Part shown: positions 11,137 to 22,243 of the stretch, piece after piece
Layout of the letters: every line of letters begins with the position of its first letter
How positions within the stretch are numbered: position 1 is the stretch's first letter
Source: Eutypa lata
Lineage: Eukaryota > Ascomycota > Sordariomycetes > Xylariales > Diatrypaceae
Direction of reading: 5' to 3'
Length of the DNA stretch: 64,000 bases
Assembly (NCBI GenBank): GCA_022661535.1
Contig: JAKULF010000011.1
Span: 2,604,001 to 2,668,000, forward strand
The notes under the pieces: generated by a model
Told to the model about the DNA's origin: nothing
What the model saw: only the letters and a program-made list of their open reading frames with translations
The model's database searches: none
Position numbers and translations under genes: made by a program

Positions 11137-12616
11137 CTAGACCTCTAGACCAGCGAACTTCCGCGCCAGCCAGGCAGCGCCGTACTCATCGTATTCCTGC
11201 TTCGTGACAGCCAGGGACCCCATATGCTCGTGTTTCGCCAAGTTCGCCCCGCCCTGCCAGGTGCTATTGACGGGGTTGGCGGGGCGCGCGACCCGCACGA
11301 TGCAATCGTCGGGCACGCGCTGGACGATCTCCTGCTGCAGGCGCTGCACGAAGCCGTCGAAGAGGGAGTTGCCGCCGACCACGACGACGTTGGCGAGCAG
11401 CGCGGGCCACAGCCCGACAGGCAGGCCCTGCAGGGACTGGAGGACGAGGTCGGCGACGCCGGGCTGTCGCAGCCCTACGTCGGAGGGGTGGAACAGGAGC
11501 TCCGGGATGACGAACCGCTCGTTCCGTAGCGTGATGATGTCCTCGCTCGATTCGCCGACCGCTAGTTTCTTCGCCCGGGACGCCCGGGATGGGTCGTAGT
11601 CTCTCACGATGCCCGTGGATCGCGTGTGGAAGTCGGGGAGCACGTAGTCTTTTGCTATCCCACCACCGCTTAGATACGACTCGCGTCTCTCGCCTCGTGT
11701 CCCCTTCCAGGTCTTCTCCAGGTCGCTAGAAAAATCGAGGGATACATAACATGCAGCCTCCTTCATCTCGTTTACGATATGCGTGTCGTTCCTCATGTCG
11801 TAGTGGCGCAACGAAAGGAGACGGGTGAGGTAATTGGTCATAAGTTTACCCCCCACGTCGAGTCTTCGCACCGCGGGCTGTATCGGACGGCCATTGAGGA
11901 TCGGGCTGACGGTGGTATGGGAATAACCCGAGTCGATAAGCAAAATGATTTCAGCAGGGAGCTGAGCGACAGCATTCGGGTCCCTAGGTGTTCGGAAGAT
12001 GCCTTGGATGTCATGGTACGCATTAAATGACGGGCCTACAAGACGTAATTATAGCAGAATCAGTATCTCATATCCGTTGCTCCACCGTGGATACGTAGAA
12101 CGTTTTGAAGACGGCAGGTAGTGAATAGACAGTGAATGATGTTAAATTTTCCCACTTACCATTACCGCGGTAGTAGCTAGCAAACCCGAATTCTTCAAAT
12201 ACCATCTGATCGCAATTGGTCTGTAGAACAGGTAGGGAGTTCGGATGTTCCGCCAGCACCAATCGAGTCTCGGATGGATCGCACCGCTGCGGTGCCTTGT
12301 GGTCGAAGAACTCGCGCTCCCAAATCTCCTTCTGGGCCTCCCAGTTCACGATAAAGCCCTTCTCGACTGGTCTTCTAAACACAATCTCCCCGAAGTCCTT
12401 ACACTTTTCGAGCTCGGTTCCCACGTACGTCTTTCGGTCTCGATCCCGTGCTATACAGTTGGGTATGACGCGTGGTTGGTCAACAGTCGAGTCGTTGTCA
12501 TCGTGGTGGTGGTGGTGGTTGACGAAACCAGCTTTGATCGTATAGGCTCCATTGTCGAGAACCAGGGTCCGAGTAGGCGGCGACGGTTGTTGGACCTTGG
12601 GCTTCCGTGGGGCCAT
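11137..12616 (-). CDS. ARP6: Actin-related protein 6 (SWR1 chromatin remodelling subunit)
   Basis: Exons 12616-12160 and 12035-11137 (intron 124 nt, GTAAGT...TAG) encode 451 residues, close to yeast Arp6 at 438. The actin fold is clear: TLVLDNGAYTIKAGF at the N-terminal phosphate loop, ILLIDSGYSHTTVSP for phosphate loop 2, and VVVGGNSLFDGF for the adenosine motif. ARP6-specific words include RPVEKGFIVNW, HIVNEMKE, YVLPDF, FVIPELLFHPSDVG and the C-terminal VTKQEYDEYG. Arp6 works in the nucleus in SWR1, which exchanges H2A for H2A.Z. The start is the ATG at 12616, which has a good context (ATCATGG). An insertion of five histidines followed by acidic residues interrupts the first actin strand region and looks like a lineage-specific loop. 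Confidence 0.9.
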
Positions 12617-13363
12617 GATCACTGTGATTTCCTCCCTCTTTCTCTATTCGAATATCTAGTTTCTATTATTTTGCTGAGCGCCGTTCGTTATCGCATACGA
12701 CATATTGTAATTCGACTTCGTACATAGACTGATGATTGAGGTGCTTCGTATCACATTCACATCATGAAGTTTTGCAGATGAAGTCATTGGAATATTTTAA
12801 GTGGGGTGAAATGAAGTGTCCGATATTAGTAAGGTACAATACGCTAATACTTACCACCCAACAAACAACCCCTGCCTGACCATGACCTTAATAGACCGTT
12901 TCATTATCAACATCAGCTATCTAGAAACGTGCCTCTACAGAGGCTTGCAATCAATTTATCGTCGTAGCCAATATCTTGATATTAATCTTATTTCCGAGAA
13001 CGAAAAGGACGGGTGAAAATAACCCGGACTCCTTCCTCTCTACGCAAGAGGGAGGAAGCACCAGTACTATCACGTCACGATACCCAATAGATAACATGAG
13101 ATCACCCCAATGTTCTTTTATTCACCATCCTGATCCCCAGCGAATACTAACTACCTACTAATGTAACTACTTATATATAATGCCTACTTCTTAACTAGAC
13201 GAACTAGAAAGCAAAACTCCGTCACATCTACATCCATACATACTACACCGAAAAAAACCTCCCATCTCTATGTACATCGTTGGTTGCGTGCCTCAGCTAT
13301 AGATTCTGTTTTTTTTCTCTTTTTTCTCCTACAACTGAAATCTCTGTAGTCAAGCTTTGCTCT
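12617..13363. other. Intergenic
   Basis: Between the ARP6 start and the end of the AA8 gene. Only short, unconvincing ORFs. The T-rich 13310-13330 tract is probably in the 3' UTR of the AA8 gene. Confidence 0.5.
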
Positions 13364-14378
13364 CTAAGCCTGAGCCGTCTCGTTGACCTGCCCATTGACC
13401 TCTCTCTTGTTGCCGATGAATTTAGCCGAGTCACGAAGCTGCGGGACTAAGGGGTGACGTTCTTCGCGGACGACGGCGGTTGTCCCGTTCACAGCAGCAG
13501 TAGCAGCAGCAGGAGTAGCCCTCTGTCCCAGCCCTCTTCGGTAGTCGATGCCGATCGTCCGGTTCGACGGCGGTGCCGTGACCGTGTTGGCCTCGACCCA
13601 GTCGGCGAAGCTCTCGGACCTCGCCGCTCCGAGGTCGTGTACCCAGCGCCCGACCGAGTTGTGGATGCTGAAGGTGGAGTCGACGCTGGCCGGGTCGTCC
13701 ACCGGCGTCGTGGAGTACGCGTACGCGAACCGGATCTGGGCGGACCCGTCCAGGTTCGCCACGTTGCCGTCGAAGTCCGCCCAGCTCGAGAACCCCTTGG
13801 CCAGTAGCGTGGCCTTGTAGTGGGTCGCGTTGGCACTGCTTCCTTTCAGGATTTCGAGCGTCCCGTCCGTGTAGATCTCGGGTTGGTAGTAGCCGCTAGA
13901 GCGTGACGTGGTTAGTTCGGCTAGTTCACGAGTACGTGCGTGCGTGGGAGATATGATGAAAGAAAGAAAGAAAGAAAGAAAGAAACTTACTAAGCCGTTC
14001 GAGGCGAGGCGACGATACTCTCGCCGTTAGGCCACACGAGGGACAGCGGGTTGTACACCATAGCGCCACCCCACGCGATGCCGGCCCATCCAATTTCGAT
14101 AGGTGCCGCGATCTGAAGGATGATATCGTAACCACCGTCCGCACCTGCGTCGGCGGGCAGTGCAATCCCGAAGCTAACCCCCTCGGCGCTGGTGTAGCTC
14201 TGGAACGATATGCCGGTTTCCTCGTCGGTCGTCGGGACAGAATCCTGGGCAACGGCTGTGATGACAGGACAAGTCAGCTCCATAATGTCATATCAGACTC
14301 CTCGCCTATTCAATAAGCTCTTAACTTACCAAGACCCGACAGGCAAGCAATGCCTGCTCCAACTGTGCTCAGCTTCAT
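13364..14378 (-). CDS. Secreted stand-alone AA8 (cellobiose-dehydrogenase-type) cytochrome
   Basis: Exons 14378-14330, 14255-13991 and 13895-13364 encode 281 residues. Residues 1-19 are a signal peptide (MKLSTVGAGIACLSGLAVA, then Gln). The rest is a single CDH-cyt/DOMON beta-sandwich. The expected heme b ligands appear kept: Met82 in WAGIAWGGAMVYN and His183 in FSIHNSVGRW. There is no flavin dehydrogenase domain and no clear membrane anchor, so it is a free extracellular electron-transfer protein. Such proteins may feed lytic polysaccharide monooxygenases or iron reduction. An NAT sequon occurs at 127-129. Intron 1 splits the signal peptide codons. Intron 2 carries a GAAA microsatellite right beside the donor. 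The partner enzyme is not in this window. Confidence 0.82.
13963..13986. repeat. GAAA tetranucleotide repeat in AA8 intron 2
   Basis: Six tandem GAAA units on the plus strand (TTTC on the coding strand) inside the 95-nt intron, ending within a few bases of the 5' splice site. Confidence 0.8.
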
Positions 14379-16019
14379 GATGTATGCTTTCCAAGTCGAC
14401 GACGTAACTGCAAGACTTAGGTACAGGCAAGGGAACAGACAAATGAAAAGGGAGAGGGCCGGGTACCTGGAGAGGTTCTCTTCCCTTTATATATATATCA
14501 CATCACCAAAGCTTGACACGTGGGGCGAGGAATGACGTTTAGACATATCACTCACTATACGCACTTCACTTCACTCTAAACATGTAGGACTGCAGATATT
14601 AATTTGGAGAAATCAATGAATCAATCAATCCACGGCGGCATTTTTCATTTTAGTCAACAATGCCTTGCACGCAAGGGGGCTTGCGAAGGGGGTGGTGGTG
14701 GGTGTCGATCATGGATGTTTACAATGAATAGATCCGCCTCCATGGGCACATACGGAGAGCAGATAGTTACAGAGAACAGAACATGCTGTCCCGAACAGGG
14801 TGCAATTTTATGCTTAATACCACCGGTTATAGCTCTTCTATCTGAAGCTATTCTATCATTTCGGAGACTCTTAGCCCCATAGCCAAGGCGGCAAATGATC
14901 GCCTATAAACCGTGCTATAACGGTGATGTATAGGATAGGTCTACTATATACTTAGGCGAGGTGAGTTTTTTGTTTATACGCCGAGGTGCGGTAGGTTAGA
15001 TAGGTATCTAAGGTAGGTAGGTAGGTAGGTACTGTATGTAGGCTGTCAGGAACATTCGGATATGGAACGCGATGTTCCGCCCAGGGAATGTAGATCTAGA
15101 TCCCGAGTTGGGTAATAACCCGCCCAGAGAGCAACGTTGGCACGTCGAGCTACATATGTACTAACCTGCTAACTTCTAGGGATTTTAAAAGGTTCGCCGG
15201 TATCCTCGTTTAGACCAGTAGACCAGGGATGCGAAAAAGGGTATTACCATTGGGTGTATTCTGATTGGCGGGCTAAATACAGACTTTGTATGTCCGCATG
15301 TCTGTAACCTCGCCCTTCCAAACTACATAGGTGCACCTTCGTCACATCGTAGCATTCTCTCGAAATGGCATGCACATATGTAGATTGCCTTAACGGGCAG
15401 AATTGGAGAAAAAGTGGGACGGCATCACGAACGAGAAGAAGTTCAGGCTAAGATGGAATTACCAGGTCATCCTCGACGATCGCCGGCCGGCGTACGAAGT
15501 ATGTAGTAGTGAAGAAGACTAGAAAGTGAGTACAAGGTAGAAAAGGTAAAATAGAGCCGCTCACTCCTATCGTGTACTCCCTCATGCAGTCTTATCCCTA
15601 CTGCCCCTGCTGCTGCTCCTACTACCCTGACAAGTTGAACCTATCTTCTGACTGACTAATCGCTAACCGGCCCAAGGCGGAGAGTTTTGCCGAAATAGAT
15701 GCATTGATCTGCTTCCGAGTACCTGCGTTGGAAGGCGTTTCTTCGTTTGCTTTAACAGAACGTAACAGGGGGTAGAGCAGGGGAGCCTAGATATTCTATG
15801 TAGCAATGGTCGCCCATGTTACCATGGGCAGTGCATGGATAGCAGACCAATCGATCGTTGCGCAATGCGAGACTCGGTCATACCATTCTTCTCATTTCTT
15901 ATTCGACCGAAGTTCGTACTGTACGTAGCTGCTCATCGCTCATCGCACGCACCAAGGCGGACTCATCAAGGCGAAACCTCGGGATGACGGCGGCATGAAT
16001 GAAGAGGGAGGGGGGATTA
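14379..16019. other. Intergenic
   Basis: Upstream of the AA8 gene and downstream of the reductase. Contains a TATA-like run (TATATATATCAC near 14490) and a TAGG repeat at 15015-15030. No gene is supported. Confidence 0.5.
15014..15031. repeat. TAGG tetranucleotide run
   Basis: About four tandem (A)GGT/TAGG units. It is one of several such runs scattered through the intergenic parts of the window. Confidence 0.7.
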
Positions 16020-17309
16020 TTAGTCGCTTAATGCCGGTAACACGGTGATCTTAACATCGATGCCCTCATCTTGCTTCTGGTGCTTCTTGAGACTTGCGTC
16101 CTTGATGCCATACTTCGCCGAGATGCCATCATGCGGGACAGTGCCCATCTCCGAACTGCTGCGCGCGTTCACAAACCCTGGCTCGGGGCTATTCCAACTG
16201 TAATTCTTCCACTGGCGACCCAGCACTCCCCACATATTCTCCACGACTCCCTGGATCTTCTCGGCCCGGTTCACACTCCATTGCCTCCGTCTAGCCAGTT
16301 CGGTATCTGCTGCATCCACGGGGGCGAACCCCTCCACCACACTATTGAAGACTCGATAGGTCTCCTCCAACTCCGCCACGCTCGCTACTCCCATAACACT
16401 CACACCAACTCGGACTTTGGAGAGCTGCTTAGGAAACCCTCCTTTCGGTGCGCCGGCTCTTGCCCAATTGTCCAGAGACCATCTTATGGCCACGACCTCG
16501 AGCTTCTCTCCGGCATCCACAGCGACCGGTACAAGGTCTTGACAAGCCTGTCTCAATCCTTCTGGACTGGGATGCCACGTCGCCATCGGGCCTCTGTCCA
16601 CTCCTCTAGTCGTCAACAACCCCATGCCCAGCATGCTCGCGTTCAAGACGACGTCGACGCCGGCCTCGGTAAAGTGACGCATAGCGGAGGACCCCAACGT
16701 GGTGTTCTGGATTGTGAAATGGCCGTAGCTCAGCACCGCGTCGAGAGGCTCTCCCGTCTCCCGTAAGACCATCTCCGCGAGTTCACACAGTCTCTCGACC
16801 GGATACCCACTAATTCCCACATACCGGATGACGCCCTCGTCGCGCAATCGGCGCAGTTCGCGCACGGCTGCGAGAACTTCGGCGGGGGAAACAAACTCGA
16901 CGTCGTGGGTATAGACGAGATCGAGATACGGGGTATGCAAGCGCTCCAGGCTTCGGTAGATCGAGTATCGAATCCAGGCCGGGCTGTAATCGAACACATC
17001 TCCGGCTATGCGACCCGCCTTGGTAACGAGGAAGTAGGAGGAGCGCGGGTGTTTCTTTGTGACGGATGGGTGCGACAGCGCATTTCCCAAGATGATCTCC
17101 GACGGGCCGTAATACGGAGACGTGTCGAATGCGGTAACGCCCAGTTCAAGAGCGCGGGATACGATGGACACTGCTGGGAGTTCTTTCTCATTGAACGGAT
17201 CGTGAACGTATTGGGTGTTGAATGTTGCGGTACCTAGGATCAGAGGAGGGATGGACTCGTGGAGGGGTTGACGCCGATAGTGGGCTGGATCGGAAACCAT
17301 AGAACCCAT
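16020..17309 (-). CDS. ARA2: D-arabinose 1-dehydrogenase-type aldo/keto reductase
   Basis: An intron-free gene of 429 residues. The aldo/keto reductase barrel runs from about residue 20 to 335. The catalytic tetrad is visible: Asp62 and Tyr67 in FDTSPYYGPSE, Lys97 in LVTKAG, His135 in VYTHDVEF. The sequence LGTATFNTQY and the DYSPAWIRYSIYRSLERL helix resemble the NAD-dependent D-arabinose/L-galactose dehydrogenase branch. In yeast, Ara2 oxidises D-arabinose in the cytosol as the first dedicated step to erythroascorbate. The C-terminal about 90 residues, including a basic and acidic tail, extend beyond yeast Ara2. I chose the ATG at 17309; a second ATG follows three codons later. The substrate is inferred from the family and the symbol is therefore tentative. 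Confidence 0.82.
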   Translation of the reverse strand: MGSMVSDPAHYRRQPLHESIPPLILGTATFNTQYVHDPFNEKELPAVSIVSRALELGVTAFDTSPYYGPSEIILGNALSHPSVTKKHPRSSYFLVTKAGRIAGDVFDYSPAWIRYSIYRSLERLHTPYLDLVYTHDVEFVSPAEVLAAVRELRRLRDEGVIRYVGISGYPVERLCELAEMVLRETGEPLDAVLSYGHFTIQNTTLGSSAMRHFTEAGVDVVLNASMLGMGLLTTRGVDRGPMATWHPSPEGLRQACQDLVPVAVDAGEKLEVVAIRWSLDNWARAGAPKGGFPKQLSKVRVGVSVMGVASVAELEETYRVFNSVVEGFAPVDAADTELARRRQWSVNRAEKIQGVVENMWGVLGRQWKNYSWNSPEPGFVNARSSSEMGTVPHDGISAKYGIKDASLKKHQKQDEGIDVKITVLPALSD

Positions 17310-20300
17310 TGCGACGCCGTTGGGTGTTCTCGTTACAATAGCAAGGAGAGCAGGTAGCAGATAATAACGAGGATAAACAGGATATATCGGAATCCAATGA
17401 GAGGTGAAGATACCGAGAGAAAGTGAGAGTGATAAAGAGCGCGAGAGGGTGAGGGTGAGAGACGATAGCTTATGTAGATTCGCAAGTGTTCAGTAGCCTA
17501 TGTGAAGCTATACTAACTAAAACTCATCAGATGTGTAGGTAGGTACTTAGGTAGATAGATCTCAGGGTCCTCTGTCTATAGGTGGGGTCCGGTGAACCAA
17601 GATAGAAAGACCTTGAAGTATTTAGTGTGCACAGGGAGCCGGGAGTCCTCAAATAATGCGGATCATTTCCAGCCAGGCGGCATTACAAATGCGATATGGG
17701 ATTGTCATAGTAGATATCAGTAGGTGGATGGGAAAGAGTCATATCCTACCCACGTATTTGTTTGTAATACTACCTCTAGGTAAGTATGTAGGAGGTAGGT
17801 AATCATAAAATACATATAAACAATACGTAATGAATCATGGAATATCAGTCCAGGTACATACCCTGCAGCCCTTATACCTACCTACCCTACTAGGGGGGGC
17901 TATCACGAAGGCAAACAAAGACTGATTACTGGTTCAACAAAAATTCATGTGAGTTTCCGACGCCACCGAACAAAACAAAAAAAGGGCTCACTCACACTAA
18001 AAAACCAGCTCGAGAGTAGTAGAGTTTAGTCAGGCTAACATTAGTTAGTGTATCTACGGATATGCCCCTTGAGTCCCCTTAGCTCCAAAGATGAGATCTT
18101 CGGCGAAACTCACATCTTGGCAAAGCACGTCAGATTCTAGTGTTCACCAATGATATTTGGAGATCTAATCAATCGACTAGGATTTCTTCTCCAACCGCTA
18201 AAATCACGTCAATCCTTGGAGGGGCTTGGAGGGGCACTTGTCATACCTCCCCCCCACCAATCTGCTTATTGTACATAGATAGAGTGTCTGCCACTCTGTG
18301 TAGTTATTCATATAGTTAGAGATCGAATAGTTATTAGACAGAGTATTCCTATATATACACCTTTGAAGTCTTGGACAGTATGGCCGTATGGGTAGGCTTA
18401 ATCCCATACGGATGTTGAATGTTTCACAATAGTAAAACCTCATAAGCAAGCTGGAGCGGGGTGCGAAGTGTATATGTACAATGCATCGGAGAAATTGTCG
18501 CGTTCATTTGTAACGCGAACCAGTGCAGTTATCTTAAAGCCGATCCCAATCCGATATAACCGAGATACGACTCTGTTAAGTACTATACTATGCTGTAGTT
18601 TGATGCTGTTTGTTATGTCTTAGACCCCTGATTGACTGTTCCTACACTCATCCGTACGTAGTAGTTGAAGCTTACTAATACACTTTTTCGAGCTGGCTGT
18701 GGGACGCTGACTATCTTACCATGGTAGGCAGGTTACAGTCATTATACGATCACTGTAGTGTAGTGGTGTACCTATAGGTAAGGGTGTGCAGTGAGTCCTC
18801 ATGAGACATATCATGATTGTCCTGTAGTAACACAGGGAGTAAGAAGTGATTCTGCTAATCTTTGAATGCCTTGGGTTACTATTGACTATAATGACTAATA
18901 GAGGACAGCTACCTCATGTAGGTAGGTTCATTCTAGTATCATTGTCTGCACTGTGCCTGATGTTTATTATAATCTGCTGGGGGCCTACAACGGCTACACG
19001 TGCAAGGAACCGTAGATCAGATTGGGGAAGTCAATATCAACCTAATAAATCATACAGGCAACGTAGATGTGATGGTGACCACGAAAGGGGGCGTACAACA
19101 TGGCCAGCCGTTAAATGCTTGATTGGCAGGCAAAAAGTTTAGGATGGAACTACAGTGTCTGATTATAGTACTCTATGGGATAGGTCACCTTCTCTAGGTC
19201 CAGCCTTCGAATACCGCCATCCTTCGTCAACCTTCAACGTCCTCTTATATATACCTATAGAATAGCGGGTTCCTATGATTAACATCCTATGAATTATGCA
19301 TTGCTCCAGAAGGTGTCCCCCACCAACTCTTTGTATGAATGGCAGATACATGTGTCGTGCGTGCACATAGCAACGACAGAGCCTAACTGTGAAGAACTTG
19401 AAGATAATCAGATGTATAACTTAAATTATGGTAATTACATACTTATAGGGCGTTATCGTTTCTCTAAGGGACACCAGCATGTAAGGAAGTATGCAACGAA
19501 GCCTGTATGTAATGTGTTACCTAAACAGCCCGTCATGTTCCCTTCCATCCTTTCTCAACTTGCACTACTGTATTTAACCATTATCTAGGCCACTGGATCA
19601 CCCAATCTCGATGGTGAAGTTCGATCGTCATAATTATACAACACCAATATATCAAAAGCTTATTTCCCTAGTGTTATATTAAGCATCCATGCGAAACAGA
19701 GGCTCATATTAAAACTATGTCGTCAACTAGCTTCATATGGTAAGCTCTCGCGGCAGGTAGGCATAGCCTGCGTCGGTCATTTAGCAACTAATTAATTGTT
19801 CCTCGGCTAAAAGATGTTATACTCGTTTTCCAATATATGCGTGAGGGGGTAGAGCACCGTAAGAGTATTATCTCATTCCAAGAACGACGTCCTACCAACT
19901 AGACTGTCCGGTATAGGTCGCGCGTCGTGACCATGTACTTAGGTTTCTAGATGGACTTCGCCATGGTATTCTGGAACCCATTGAAGAAGAGCAATATCAC
20001 CACTAGACTATTAAAGCACAAGGCTAGGTTGTTAGGACGCTGGGTAGTTTGATGTGCCACGAAGGGCCGATCCGCAGATACAATGTAACCACCGGACCCA
20101 GCCCTACGGGTACACCACTTGGCGATGGCACTATTCAATCATAAACAAGACGATGGATGACTGCCCATGGCTGACAATGACAAAGTATAAGCATTGCAGT
20201 AATCTCCGATATCATGCTTGTCAAGATTGGAATATTCCGTGGCCGGCGATGAAATCAAATCGGACGGATGTCACGTCAATTGCCGTATTGGCCTACTTCA

Positions 20301-20739
20301 GGCTAGTGTTCATCCATCCCTCTACGTGATTGTTGCAAAAACTTTTAATACTCGGTAAACAATATCAGCCTATTTAACTTTATGATGTGGGGTTGTTATG
20401 AACCCCCAGATCTGGGACGGTCCCTTAATTCCGGGTCCGTACCTGGTTTAACCCTTAACGCAGAATCCATCTAAACCCATGCTCGCTATGGTCTTGGCTA
20501 TGTATGTATGTATCTATCGTATCGTTCAACCTGCTTTCGGACGATGGGCAATACCTACCTCTAGGGCGGGGGGCTGAATAATGACTGCTTTAGCGAAGAG
20601 GAAGAAGATACAGTAATGGCGCCAGCGGGCTTACTTACATTTCATTTCCTTTAAGAGGGAGAGGGGATCCAACATCGACCTCCCGTTAGCCAAGCGTCTC
20701 TTCTTCCTCTCTGAATTATTCTCCTTCTTTCGTTCAAGG
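17310..20739. other. Gene-poor region of 3.4 kb
   Basis: No coding sequence is supported on either strand. ORFs reach only about 100 codons and lack family resemblance. Base composition is ordinary, so this is not RIP-degraded DNA. Short TAGG/CCTA runs occur near 17540, 17790 and 17880. Confidence 0.5.
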
Positions 20740-22243
20740 ATGCGGTGCTTTCCGATCTTGTCACTATCCATCGCAGCAATGACGGCGGTAGCACAGGAGC
20801 CAGGTGAAGATGGGAAATATACAATCAGTGCCCCGGGGATCAAGGCACAGGTTAGAAACACCAATTCGCATTCGGGTTTTCTTGAGGGCGTAGCTTAAAG
20901 CTAACGAGTAATCAGTTCATTCCATATGGAGCCACATTGACGAACCTATTTGTCAAAGACAAAAATGGCGAAGATGTAGATGTCGTTCTTGGATATGACG
21001 ATGTCGGGTACTACGGTATGAAACAACGCACTCTGCCTTGCCTGGCGTAGTGCACTACTCACAGATGCCATGATGTCTAAACGATATCTGGACAATGGGC
21101 GGGATTGGTGGACATGTACTGACTTCACACCCTACGTTTAGCTGAGGACCCCGGCCACCCGGTGTACAATGCTATTCCTGGCCGATATGTAAATCGGATT
21201 GGCAATGGAAAATATACGCTCGACAATGTCACGCACACCACGGAGAAGAACGATGGCAGCAACACGCTACACAGTGGATCGAATAACTGGTCATATCGGA
21301 CATGGGATGTCGCTGCAGCAACGGAAGATTCCATCACCTTCTCTATCAACGACGCCTCTAACTCATCTATGGGTATGCTCGGTCTCGTTGAGGCCAAGGT
21401 GACGTATAGTGTCAGTGACAGCACGTGGAAGATCAAGATGGAGGCCATATCACCTGAAGAAAGGTCACGTACGTATAAGACACATTTGTCTGAGGACATT
21501 CATATGAGGGTGTGTATCGCACTAACCTTTGAAACAGCACTCATGTTAACGCAACATACCTACTTCAATCTTGATGCGTTCAAGGACCCGTCAACTAACA
21601 AAATCTGGAACCACACCCTGTACCTTCCGTACTCTCGGCGATATCTTGTCGCGGATGATGCTGCCCTTCCTACGGGCGAGATTGGCACCGCGAAGGCTGG
21701 TAGCATCAACGACTTCGCGAGCGAGCCAAGCCTGGGACTAGGCCATGCCCAGAATGACCCGGCATTCCCAGGGAACTGTGGTGCGGGCGGTCAGTGTGAG
21801 GGGTACAACGGCTATTTCTTGATCGATGATGCGCCCAAGAATGCCGTAGTGGCTTCGTTGGCCAGTCCTTTCTCCGGGATCAAGGCCGACCTCCGTACCG
21901 ATCAAGCCGGGGTTGTGGTCTACACTGGCAATTGGTTCGATGGGACGGCCCTGTTGAAGAGCACGCAGGGACTGGGAGATCGTCTCACAGTTGGACGCAG
22001 TTCGTGTGTAGCAATTGAAGCGCAGGACTATGTGGATGGAATCAACCAGTGAGTATTGTCCCGTTGATTTGCGTCACCTTGCCATGGACTTATCTCTCCT
22101 TCTGCAACCTGCTCTCCCTCTATCTGGTCAACTATAGACTACTAACACTGGACAGTCCGGAATGGGAACGTCTCGAGAAGCAAATCACTGGACCGGGGGA
22201 TACTTACACTTGGGAGAGTTCCTGGACATTTGGTTTGATATAA
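20740..22243 (+). CDS. Secreted aldose 1-epimerase (galactose mutarotase)
   Basis: Exons 20740-20850, 20916-21015, 21142-21468, 21538-22048 and 22156-22243 encode 378 residues. Residues 1-18 are a signal peptide (MRCFPILSLSIAAMTAVA, then Gln). The mutarotase fold follows: FIPYGATLTNLFV, GRYVNRIGNGKY, NTLHSG with His114, LTQHTYFNLD with His186, and VAIEAQDYVDGINHPEW with Glu340. The second His and the Glu are the acid/base pair that interconverts alpha and beta anomers of hexoses. Intron 3 (21469-21537, GTACGT...CAG, branch CACTAACC) is 69 nt with no in-frame stop, so retention would insert 23 residues just before the catalytic His. Donor 1 (GTTAGA) is unusual. With the signal peptide the enzyme should act outside the cell, unlike cytosolic GalM. 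Confidence 0.85.

Noticed and set aside
13454..13836. Long plus- and minus-strand ORFs rich in Arg/Thr
   Set aside because: Alternative frames of the G+C-rich last exon of the AA8 gene.
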